In this document: piece by piece, positions 1 through 20,300 of the stretch | Layout of the letters: each line of letters starts with the position of its first letter | Position numbering within the stretch: the first letter of the stretch is position 1 | Origin: Hirudinaria manillensis | Lineage: Eukaryota; Annelida; Clitellata; Hirudinida; Hirudinidae | Assembly: GCA_034509925.1 (NCBI GenBank) | Contig: CM067533.1 | Coordinates: forward strand, 2,372,001-2,436,000 | Length of the DNA stretch: 64,000 bases | Direction of reading: 5' to 3' | Position numbers and translations under genes: made by a program | The notes under the pieces: model-generated | Told to the model about the DNA's origin: nothing | Databases searched by the model: none | Seen by the model: only the letters and a program-made list of their open reading frames with translations

Positions 1-1023
1 AAATCTTTAAAATGCCTGATAAGAGCATCGCGTGGCAGCAATGTTATCATTTAACGCAAGGTGCTGGAGTTTTAGGGTCTAATAAGGACTTAATGTGGAA
101 CCCATTACAAAACATTTGAATGTACAACAACAAGAACAACAACAACAACATCAACAGCAACAAACAATGCTTTGTTAAGATAATATTATTGCGCAATATA
201 ATAATATTCTATCTAATGTGAACTAATATTATCCAGCAAGCTTTCTATCCTTATTCATCTATCCATCCCTCCATTCATTCATTCATTCGATCGTCTGTCC
301 GTCATTCCACGAAAAGATCGAAGTCAATCCTCAAGTGAATCTTCAGTCATCACCTATTTCGAAACATCCTCAAACCACCTTTTCATGAAATATTGGATAA
401 GTGACAGGCAAATGACAACTCACACCTGGAGATCTTTAGTACCTAACCAAATCAGACCCTAATCTAACTCTATCTAAACACTATCCAAACTCTACCTTAA
501 CCCTATCCTACTTCCTGACTCTGATAATCCATGGCAGACAAATCTGTTTAATGTAAAACTGGAGCCCATAATAGGTCTTTTACCTGACACGTATCCAGAT
601 GGCTTTTTCACGATTCATCAAGAACTGAAAACTGGAGAATATTCACATTACTCATTTATTCGCGTTTTAACGCCATTGTCGTCTTCATCATCGTTGTCAT
701 CGTCTTCTTCACCGTGATCATCATCATCTCCGTGATCATAATCATTATTATTATCACCTCTGTTATTATCATGATCATCTTAGCTCACAGCATCTCCTCG
801 ACCAGTGTTTTCGTTCGCTGCTTCCAACAAAAACATCGTCTGAGTTCAACTCCTCTCCATTGTATCTACCGATGCACAACTGTATCTTATGTCGCTGTCA
901 GCCATTGATGGATTACAAACAACGTCATGATAATGATGGTGAAGGTGGCGATGACGATAACGATGACGACGACGATGGCTATGACAATTATTAATTATTA
1001 TTATTATTAAATCATCGCAACAG
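1..1023. other. No coding feature seen; presumed intron of the channel gene
   Basis: AT-rich DNA with short CAA, ATTC and ATC runs. It must lie upstream of, or inside an intron of, the Cys-loop receptor, because the first exon I can place (1024) starts in the middle of the ligand-binding domain. I searched for the preceding exon, which should encode the conserved W-V/I-P-D-T-F segment, and did not find it here. Confidence 0.5.
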
Positions 1024-8181
<7,158 letters not shown>

Positions 8182-10127
8182 AGGCGATTGGCCGAATCGG
8201 TTGAGCGGTCCTTAATATCAATATGCATGAATGGGTTGTATTCTATTGTCTTCGGTTTTCATAAATTATTATTATTAATATTATAATAATTATTATTATT
8301 ATTGTTGATCGTTGTTGTTGACGATTGTGTTGTTGTCGTGGTTATTGTAGACGTTGATGTTGTTGCTCGCACTACTGGTCGATTCATTTGCTCAATTTCA
8401 GTCTTTTGAATTATTAGTAAATATTGGGTCAATAATTATAATATAATTACATTGTAATATTAATTACTTTAACCTTCGTTAATGAAGATGCTGATTTTAA
8501 CGATATCACATTAAATAAATGTTTTTAACAAGCAGATGTTTTGAAGATAATTTCTGATATATATGGCGATGATGCTGACGATAATGATACTTATGGCAAT
8601 AAAGAGATGGTGAAGATAACGAAGACGATGATGATGATGACGACGACGATGAAAGTGTCTGACGAATGACGTAAAGAATGCTGAGAATGTTTCCTTCATG
8701 TTTTTCCATGATGGATTACAAGGAAAAAACAAACCTCATGCTCTTCGTAACTGCAGGATGTCAGAAAGACGGTGGGGGCGTTGAAGGGCTTGGGTGGGTC
8801 CCCTGAGGGCATCAGAGGCCCGAGACTATCCCAAACTACCTCCGACGAATTCGTTCCCCCAAATCTACCCAGCCAGGCAACGCTTATTCAGACCTCAAGT
8901 GCTATTATCCACTTACTCTAGTGCTCGCACGAAATCTACGCTACTGAAACCCATCACCATCCGCATCTTCGTTAGCGATTTATAGGCACGTCTAGCGACG
9001 ACAGCGAGTATACCACCGACCAGCCTCAGCACAAGTCGATGACGTCAACACCTGGCTTTGTCATGGTAACTCTAACTACAAATTCTAACTTCCAGAGTTC
9101 ATAAAAGTTCAGAGTTCAGTTTTGCGATCAAACCACGACGCGATGAGTCACCAAATGAAATCCAGTTAAATCCAACCCAAGCGTCCATACTGTTGAGCAC
9201 ATGGATCGTAGCCCCTCCCCCTTGCTATAACTCCACCCCTCGGCATAGCTAATTAATTTCTTTCCGGACAACGATGGAAACTCGAACAAGGAAAGAGGAA
9301 GAACCGGGCAGTGGATATGCTAATGGAAGGATATGTTAATGTGACAGGCAAAACAGGCTCCTCCTCCCCGTTTCACTTATGATAATTTATTACAATTCAC
9401 TGGAAATAATTAAAAACGGCCAATTAATATTCGGAAATTTGACACCACGTTCGCTTAATTAGGTAATTAATAATCAATTGATTAATTAATTAATTTAAAA
9501 ATACATTAATCGATTGCCAGACGTAACTTAAATCTTTGTCTCGTCGGATCGAAGCGTGGACCCTTCCTCTTGAAATGCCTGCAGTTGCGCAACACGAAAT
9601 CACGGCGGAGAGTTATGATAACGATCGGAGATACGCATGTACCGATGCATAATACTAACAAATAGATCGATACACGTATACATATATATACCGATATATA
9701 CAGTATACCGATATGTGCGGAGTACACACCGCGGACGACCTTGCAATACGTTGAACCCATGCCGTGCATTAGCGAATTTTAACATTAGATATTAACAAGA
9801 GGAAATACGACCTTCCAATGATGAGGTCATGACCCACTCCTGTCTAAATTCAAATTATTTAATAATAATAATAATAATAATAGTTATTTCTAACTAGAAT
9901 AATAATGAATTATAATAATAATAATAATATTAATAATAATAATTAACAGAGAACCTGCAATTAAAATCAAAGATTAAATTGGTCTCAGGACAATTGAACC
10001 TATAAGATTGAAATTGGCTTCCCACGTGTCATCAATCCACACGTCTGCTGGAAGATCGAGAAGATCCTATTGGACAGGAGGGAGCTCGGAAATCAACCAA
10101 TCGTAGGGGAGGGAACGACCGAGAGAC
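8182..10127. other. Intergenic region between converging genes
   Basis: Lies between the stop of the channel gene (+) and the stop of GOLGA2 (-), so it should hold both 3' UTRs. It has ATT and ATC runs and a somewhat GC-richer stretch at 8.75-9.35 kb. An 87-codon minus-strand frame at 9506-9769 has no recognisable features. No gene supported. Confidence 0.5.
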
Positions 10128-10502
10128 TCAGACGAGGAAAACTTTGCCGGTGCAGTTCTGGCAGAAGAAGGTGATCCTGAGGAATTCTCCGTCCTCGTCG
10201 GCAACGGACGTGGAGTCAATCTCGTTCAACAGGTGCATGATCTTCAGGACGGTGCTCTCGGAAGACGAGGAGGAGGAAGAGGGAGAGGATGGAATGTTGG
10301 CGACGGCCCTCGGGGGCGGAGAGGGCAGAGAATGCTTCGAGGGGCGGAGGGGCGCGTCGGAGGAGGAAGGCGTTTCGGGGAGTTGTTTCGGGCGGGCCTC
10401 TTCGTCGCTCGATTCCGAGTAGTCTGGCCAATCTGGAAGTAATAATAATAATGATAATAATCTACTATAACCACTACTACTGCTAATAATAATAATAATA
10501 AC

Positions 10503-10557
<55 letters not shown>

Positions 10558-12088
10558 GAGAGGTTCGTTTGAGAGGAACATTAATCTTATTGCCGCTGCA
10601 ATGAGCATGACAACAACAAGAACAAGATTGATGCCAACAATCACCCAAAAAAATAATCCTAAAAATGCACTTCAATCAAGTCGAATAACAATCAAATTAA
10701 TCGACTGCAGACAACACGAATCCAACCTTCCTCCTCTTCTCCCTTAACCGCTCCTCTCTTCCTTCCGTCGGCTTCGACCCCGTTCGCGAGTCCGAGGTCG
10801 TTCGCGGGGTCGAAGGTCGCGACCTCCTCGGTCGGGGAGTTCTTCTCCCCGAGGAGTTGAACCACGAGGGCCTGGAGCTGCCTCAGCTTCGAGCGGAGTT
10901 GCGTGCGCTCCGTGCTGAGGCGCGAGATGCGGCAGTCCTTCTCGGCAGTTCTCTGCTTCATCAGGTACCTCTGCTGGTGGTACAGAGAGACGTATTCACC
11001 TGTAAAATGTGGATGCAATGAATGATGATGATGATGATCATCATAACGTTTATAAATTATTATTATTAACTAACTAACTGCAATATTATTATTTAATAGT
11101 AATTACTATTATTATTATTATTATTAATGTTATTACAAATTATTAATATGCTCATCATTGCACATCGATTAGTGGCCAGTGCCACCATTGGGTAAATTAG
11201 TGTCACGCGACGTGCGAGATAGACCGGTCGAGAGTCCGTGGGTTCGAATCCTACCGATGGTGTCTGTCTCTCCCTGCAGTTGGAGTACGATGTGTTCCAA
11301 TCTCTCCATCTTGTCCACCATCTCTGCCTTGTCCCTCATGGTCCTTGTGTACTTCTCCTAAGGATCGGCAAAAGACCATTGTTACGGATAACATCATCAT
11401 CATCATCACCATCGTCATCGTCATCATCATCATCTTCACCATTTTGAAGATGATTGAGTAAAATGTTAAGGTTAATTCCTAACCTTTCCCCTTAGTAATG
11501 CTGCCATTTTAACAATTTATGTTCTTAAACATTTTATTTGATAAATTCATTTTTAATAGAAATGCACGTTTAACAATAAGTCAGGTATAATGGTGATGAG
11601 GGTTGTGATGATGATGGTGATGATGGACATGATGATGATGATGAGGGACATGATGGTGAGGGACATGATGATGATGATGATGGACGTGATAATAACTTTA
11701 CACCTACATTTACATTGCATTTCTTTGAAATCATTGTAAATTTGATGGGTAGAAAAACAACTTAAAAAGTCAAATTTATGGTGACTTCGTGTAAGAGTGC
11801 AAAAAACAAAAGGGAAGAAGGGATGGTGATGGACATGACATTGAGAGACATGATGATGATGATGAAGAGAGTCATGATGATGATGATGATGGTGAGGGAC
11901 ATGGTGATGATGATGGTGACGTTACCTCGAGTTGTTTCATGGCGTGTTGGAGGGCTTCAAAGTGCACCCTGGTCACAATGTCACCATTCATTGTTGCTGG
12001 AGCTGAATTTATAAACACCATCATCATCATCATCACTACTCACCCTCCCACCACTACCATCAATATCATCATCATCATCATCATCACC

Positions 12089-12119
<31 letters not shown>

Positions 12120-15088
12120 CTACTCACCCTGCCTGGCCAAATCCTGCTGGAAGTCTTCCAACTTCTCCTTGATGATGTCCTTCATCTTCTGCGACTCCTT
12201 CAGTTGCTCCAACAACTGCAACTTTTCCATCTCCAGGTGAGTGATTTTGGTTTTCAGGAGGTCGACCTGGGGTCAAAGGTCGAGTCATTGTGTATGCAGC
12301 ATCGGGAAAATAAATCACAACAATAATAATAATTATTATTATAAAACAAATATATTACTGTTATAATTACAAAATAACAACAATAATAATAATAATACTA
12401 ATAATAACAATAATAATAATAGTAATACATGTACTAGTACCACTCATAATGGCCATTACTACGACTAAAATGTTCGTGCATTTAAGCATTAATACCAATT
12501 GTCGATCATTACAGACACTAAATCAAGATAATAACTAATATTTATAAGTAAAAATAATAATAAAATGATAAAAATAGTAACAAAATAATATTATATATAT
12601 AATATATTAATACTATATAATACCATATAATAATAATAATATTATTATTATTATAATATTATTTCAGTGAAGTGGTGAAGAGCCTGTCATTTTTCATTCT
12701 GGAAAAAAAGAACCATTTTGAAGTCAACAAGTGCATGCTCACGTTTGGACTCGGTTTGAAGTCAGGGGTCGCGAGGTCGTTCGAAAGGACGGGAGGCGGA
12801 GGCGCATTTTCGAGGAGTTGGATTCTATTCCTAAGCTCGCCATTCTGATTGGTCAGGGCGTTCACTGCGTCCTGTCAATAATAATTCGTCAGCCAATGAG
12901 AGTTGAAAATCGATCGATCGATTTTTTTTTAAATAAAAAGTTCTACAAATTTAAACGGACTCGTTCATTCGCTTTTCGCTCGGAGAAATTATGTTGGTAT
13001 CGTTACCATCATCATCATCATGTCCTCATTATTTCTTTGAAAAATCCAATGTTTTAAAGTAAAAGCATGAAAAACATAAATCTTAACATTAAAACATTAT
13101 TATTATTATTTTTTTAATATTATGTTATTCATTATATTATTATTCTTCTTCTTATTATTATTAATATTAAACATCATCTGTGGGACCTATGATGATACTT
13201 TAATACCTTCCAAAGTCGTCTTGTTTTGCCATCCCATCACATTAATTATGAAATGAAATAATTTTCAAAACAACTTTATAATTACTAATTACAACTTCAA
13301 CGAATCAACCAATATCAACCAATTTGTTAAAAATAATTATTAATTGCTGTCTCAATAATCACCAGAATTTGACTTTGAAACCACCAATCAAAAGGCAGTA
13401 CCCGTTGATGGGAGCCAATGGCACGAACGGGCCGTAAACCGCAGCCGTTACGACGTCGAGCGGTATATAAAGATGGTATAATACAGGTGCTCGTTGACTC
13501 ACCTGAGCGGACGAGAGTTCCTTCTGGAGGTTCTCGATGAGAGGCACCTTCCGTCGGAAAAGTTCTGCGAGTCTTTTGTTTTCCTCGGCCTTGTCTTCGT
13601 CCTCGGACGACGAAGTGCCGTTGGTCTGCCTCGATTCCTCCTTCGTTCGCTCCATCTCGTCCACGCTCCTCGACTTCTCCTCGAGCTGGATCGATGATGA
13701 TGATGATGATAATGATGGCAATGATAATGATGAATGTGATGATAATGATGATGATTGTGATGATGTTAATGACGACAATGATGATGATGATAATGATGGC
13801 AATGACAATGATGATTTTGATGGTAATGATTGTGATGATAATGATTCTTCATCGTTGAAAATGTTTAAACCAATCAGACATTCCATTAAACCCACCCTTC
13901 ACGTTGGAATCGTTGGAAGAGATTCATAAAAACCAATGTTTTTGATGCAATTAAAGCATAAATTAATGAAATTAATGCATTTATACCTCAAATTCCTTAA
14001 ATGAGGAAGGTTATTTTTAGAATCATCGGGTTAAGAGACTAAGATGGCGTATAAAACGGTCACAATGATGTTAATAATCAATGAGATGTAAATAATTATA
14101 ATAAAAATTATATAAACAAAATTATAATAATGCCACCTTTCATAATATTTTATGCATAGCTTTATAATTACATGATTTTAATAATTTCACAAACACAGTC
14201 TTTTAATTATTTTCTTTACTAAAAGTATAAAGATTTAAGAAAGAGATGGTAATCAGCAATTTAAATTCATTCGCTAGATGGTCCAAAATAGTTTAGTTTT
14301 TTTTTTTTTGAGGATCAATTTCCGAACCACTCACCAGATGTCTCAGCTGCTTCAACTCCTCCTCTTGAATGCAGAACCTCTGCTGAAGTTCCCTCGAGTT
14401 GTGCTCTTCGCCCTGGAGTTTCGTCATCACTTCCATGTTCTTCTGACTCTTTGTATTAATCATCGTCGATATCATCATCATCACCACTACCACCACCACC
14501 ACCACCAACATCACCACCACCACCACTACCACTACCACCATCATCACCACCACCAACATCACCACCACCACCACCACCACCACCACCACCACCACCACTA
14601 CCACCATCATCACCACCACCAACATCACCACCACCACCACCACCACCACCACCACCACCACCACCACTACCACTACCACCATCATCATCATCATCATCAC
14701 AACTAACGGTAACTTGATCGAGCAAGTTACGAAAGCCTCACCATCTTCACGAACTGCTCCTGTAGTTCCACGAACTGAGACTTCAACTCCTTGTTCTGGG
14801 CCATGGCCCTGCTGAGGGCCGTCTTGTCGCTGTTCATGGTCTCCAGGAGTTTGTCCTGGTCTACTGTGGAACTGCTCACCTTTTCCAACTGCTGCTCCAG
14901 TTCCAGTATCGTCTGCTCTTTTTCGATGACCAGCCTGGAAGGATTCGTGCGTCGAAGTGATGGAGAACGAGAGGAGGGCAGTGACGTTATTAGTTGTTAA
15001 CCATCATGGTTTATTATTATTAGTAGATTGTTATTATTATTATTATTATTATTAATACATTGTTATTATTATTATTATTACTAATAGA

Positions 15089-15141
<53 letters not shown>

Positions 15142-17244
15142 AAGATCAATGGAGGAAAGTATGTTCAGCTCACAGTCAGTGTGGGAGCTTATCTTAGAGT
15201 ACAATAAGACTTCAATGAACCATGAGATAAAAATAATAATAATAATAATGATTATAAGAACACAATAATAATAAACTCGAATCAACACTTCAGCCTAATC
15301 AGTCCCTACAGAGAGGATCCAAGTTAGGCTGACCGAAGTGACCGACTGACCTGCTGAGCTGAGAGTTGTCTGCCACTTGAACCTCCAGGTTCTTGGAAAC
15401 CGCCATCAGCTGCGACACGAGACTTTCCACGTCCTCCACGAGTCGCGCCTTCTCCTCGTGCTCGTGGATCCGGTCGTCCGTGACTTCGGCTGGATTCGTT
15501 CGAGCGTGCGATTAATTTGCCAAATTAACGAATTAACTTGAAATTAATTTATGAACATAAATTAATTAACTAATGTTTATATATATTTTTATAATTATAA
15601 TATTAATATTACATATATTTATAATTATAATATTAACATTATATATTTTTATAATTATAATATTAATATAATATTATTATGTAATATTTACATAATTAAC
15701 AAAATAACTAACATAAATTGTTCATTACAACAACGATTATTACAACCAGCTAACGACCTTAGAAATGAATAACAACGAAAGGTTGTGATTGGGTAGCAGG
15801 TGGTTCGACACACAACGGAGGAGGTCATGCAACGTAAACGTGTCAATCGTAATGTACGACGTACGAATGCACGCGATCGCTCGCATTCGCGCACGCTCGC
15901 TACCTTGCTTCGACTTGAGTTGACTCAGGGATGACTCCAAGTCCTCGATCCTCAATGAACTGTTCTCGTTCTCCTTCGACAGCTTTTCAACCTATCGTTC
16001 AAACGACTGTCAACAACAACAACAACCACAACAACAACTACTACCACAACCACAATCTTCTTCATCATCAGCGTCAATGTTTATCATTACCATTGTCGTC
16101 ATCATCATCATCACCACCACCACCATCATCATCATCATCGCCACCTGGTGTAGGAGGTCCTTGTTTTGTTGTTGGAGTTGCTCGACGTACTGATTGTACT
16201 GACCGATCATGCTCTCCCTCTCCCTGTTTATCAACTTCACGGCATCTTCTTGCTGCATAATTTATGCGCCATTATCATAATTTATGCTCCCTAATTTATG
16301 ATAACGAGAAAGCCCAAAAAAACAAACATGAAAAGAAATGCTTTAAAAGTAGACAGAACTTCCGTAGAATGACAATTGTATCTGTATCATTATCAGTTCC
16401 ACTTGTATCAATACCATCATCATCACCACCACCACCATCATCATCATCATCAGCACCAGTACTACTAGTATCATCACGACCTGTTGTAGTTTCGTCTGCA
16501 ACTCGGTCTTCTCCGTGAGGATTTTTTCAATTTGTTTGCTGACATTGGAATCTGGTCTGTCCTGTCCGTTCTTCAGCTTTTCATGAGAAATCATTGCAAA
16601 TTCAATGAAAAAAATTAAAGTAAAGGAGTCCGGCGGATAACTAATGAGACACATAATTAATTAATAATAATAATATTGTTAATAAATAAATAATAATAAT
16701 AAATTAATTATTAATAACAATTATTATAAATAAATAAATAATAATGATTAATTAATAAATAATAACTAATAAATAATGATTTATTAATTAATAGTCAGGC
16801 AGCAGTTACTTGTTCGAGGTAGAGCTCGGACATTTCCAGTTTTCCTTTCAGTTCGATGTTCATGTCCTCAAGTTTTGTCATCTCATGGATCTGATAGAAG
16901 CAATGATGACTGCATTATACTATTATTATTATCAATATCAATATAATTATTATATTATATATTTTAATCTTTTATATTTATCTTATTATTTTACATAATA
17001 ATATTATTATCATTATTATAATACATATTGTAATCAATATCTTGTTATACTATATAATAATATTATTACCAATATCTTATTATGTCATATATTACTATTA
17101 TATTATAATATTATTATGTTATATGTTATTATATTATAACATTATTATCAATATCATTAAATACTGTTATTAAAATCAATTGCAATATTAAAATTATTGA
17201 ATTTCTTCATCAATAATGCCAAAATGTCTCAAGCCTATTGTTAT

Positions 17245-17330
<86 letters not shown>

Positions 17331-20300
17331 CATTTTCCTAGCCATCATCATCACCATTAATATCAACAACATCATCATCATTATCATCATCATCATCATC
17401 ACTTGCCTTTTGCTGGAGTCTCCCTTGTAATTCAAGATTGTGCTGCTGGAGTTCCTCTCTTGACTTGCTATTGTTCAGTTATTAAGTTATCATCATCATC
17501 ATCACCACCATCATCATCATCATCATCACCATCGTCATCATCATCATCATCACCATCGTCGTCGTCATCATCATCATCATCATCATCGCTCGCTTACTTG
17601 TTCTTGTAAGTTTCCATTTTAAGCTTTTCCAAGTCCTTGACGAGTTCCTTGTTGGACCTATCCAGTTTCTGATTGGTTGAATTTGAGGTCGACAGGTTCT
17701 TTTCGAGGTCGGTGACCCTCTGCCTCGAGGCCTTCAGTCTTCCTGCCAACTCCTCCACCTCGGCTGTCCGAAGGTCGGGTCGTGAATTATTAACGAGATG
17801 GTCAAATTAATATTAATTATCAAGCATTCGTTAATGTCATTCACCAAGTGATTAGAAGTTCTATAGATACTTCTGTAGCTGGTACCAACAATTTTTAAAT
17901 TATTATTATTAAATTTATTATTATAATTATAATAATATCATCACCAATCAATGTAGCTGCAAGAAAAAGGACAATGGTGAGCTATCCTTTATACTCCAAT
18001 AATATGTAATAACATAAATTATGTTAATTACTGTTTTACGATTATAAAATACAAAAACGACAGCCAACTACACTGCAATAATATTATTTATTATTAACAT
18101 AAATTATGTTAATGACCTTGTCTGGTCTCTGCCAGTTTGGCTGTCTGGTTGCAGGCTGTCTGAAGTTCTTGCTTCTCTGCCACGAGGATGCCAACAGTTT
18201 GAACGTGGACCTGAGACACGATTAATAAACATCATAAGCTATGCATATTATAATAATTTATGCATCTTGCATATACATGCATATACATGTTTTATACTGC
18301 TTATAATAAACACTTAATTTGAAAATAATGGTTCATGATATCTACACAATAATATCTAAATAATGTGCACTGTAAGTTTCTACTTTATTTATTCATTGCT
18401 TGTAACAAACAGAAAATATGTTATTAATAATATTATTATTATTATTAAGTCTCAATGATTTAATTAATTTAATTTTGAGAATAATTCTTTAAAAAGCATT
18501 CCTTATCATAGACCCTGATCAAAACCAACAATACCTAATTAATGATACCCAACCAATGATACCCAATCAAATGATACTCAACCAATGATACCCAACCAAT
18601 GAGTCAACCATCTACCACTGTTAGCAACATTTCGCTCGACTGTTTTAACTTCATCCAAAACAACATCCGATGACGCATCCTGTCATCCATGTGTTCCATC
18701 ATCCATGCATCCTGTCATCCATGCACTCCATCGTCCATGCATTCCATCGTCCATGCATTCCATCGTCCATGCATTCCATCGTCCATGCATTCCATCATCC
18801 ATGCATTCCATTGCCCATGCATTCTATCATCCATGCATCCTGTCATCCATGCATCCTGTCATCCATGCATTCCATCATTCATGCATTCCATTATCCATGC
18901 ATTCCATTATCCATGCATTCCATTATCCATGCATTCCATCGTCCATGAATCCATGCATTCAGTCGATCCTCACCTGCAGCTGCTCCTTTAAGGCACCTAA
19001 ATCCCTCTTCAACTTCTCGTCGAACGTCTTCCTGTCCGACTCGAGCGACTGTTGTAGTTTGTCGTTGTGTTGTTTCTGGAAAAACAACAACAACAAGGAA
19101 ATGAGGAGGTTGAGGAGTCATTTACGACGTCGGAATGAAATGCGCTCGGCGTTTCTTGCGACCGAGCGCGGAGCATCAACCGAAGAAGAAGTGCAAATTA
19201 AGTGAATGACATTAAATTTCAAAGGTTAATGTTAATGTAATGTTACTGTCATCATCATCATCATCATTATTATTATTATTGCTGTCATTAATGTCACACG
19301 GTGTGGGAGCAAGCAATTCTAACCACTTCTTCGAGTTGTACTTGCAGCATTTTGTTGTTTTGTGACAACTTCTCCACCTTTTCTGCCAGTTCCTGGTTTC
19401 TCTTCTGCCAAGTACGTTTTAACAAACATTTATAATAATAACAATAATAATTTTATTATAATTATTATTATAACTTAATAATTCAACTTAATAATAACAA
19501 AACTGATATTACGTGCTCGTCTTAATAGAAATAAAGTTAATTGATGGTGACTCTGATAACACTGATACTACGAAAAGATTAATCAACAGTTCAATCACAC
19601 ATATAATAACAGCTACAACAACAACAACCAACTACAAAACTACAACTACAGCAGCAATATTCAACAACAACAGCAACAGTCGTTCAAACCTCCAAATCTT
19701 CCACGTTGCTTGATTCAGTGGAAATGTCTCCATTAAGATAAGCTGTTGTCTGGAAAAACAAGGGAGTTTCAAATACTTGCAAATCACATGCATGCATAAA
19801 CAGTTTTGTTTTTTGGCATTTTTTAGATATTTACTTGGAATAGAATCGATTGTCATTCATTAGCATGCACGAGTTTAACATTAGAATGCCACCCGTCATT
19901 CAGAAACAAACCCGCTGTTAGGGTGAATGGATTTTTGTGTCGCAAGCATTTCAAAGCACGAACGGACCGATAAAAACGTCGTCGGCAATAAAACGTAAGC
20001 TAAATGATTCTTATAAATATGCAGTTCCAGTTGAAATGGGAGTATTCATCAGGGAGCATCTCAATTATTAGTACAGCCTCAAGGCAAAATTATCTGGCAA
20101 AAACCCTTGCAGACATGCTCGAGCTCGATTTTGCACTCGATTGGAACGAGCGACCTGCCTTCCAGGTCAGAAAAGCAAATCGGAACGTGTCCGATTTTGA
20201 AAATTTCCATAATTTTTAATTTCCACAACTCGACGCGAATTTGCAGACGACTCATAAAAACCTTTCGCAGCAGATGCCAGCAAATATAAAACGTATATTT

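Noticed and set aside
9506-9769. 87-codon minus-strand ORF
   Set aside because: No homology recognised, no splice context, and it lies where the 3' UTRs of two converging genes should be.
13359-13500. Continuation of the 13503 exon frame towards 13359
   Set aside because: A consensus GTGAGT donor at 13502 ends the exon; the remainder is read-through into intron.
14278-14725. Poly-His, poly-Val and poly-Gly ORFs
   Set aside because: Products of the CAC/ATC tract between two GM130 exons.
18672-18960. Regular repeat array that could be taken for a CRISPR
   Set aside because: Units are contiguous 16-mers with no spacers in an animal intron; it is a minisatellite.
20100-20165. Candidate extra GM130 exon (Ser-rich, AGRSFQSSAKSSSS)
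   Set aside because: Phase would fit, but the donor is weak, the residues match nothing in the family, and the exons either side already join in phase.
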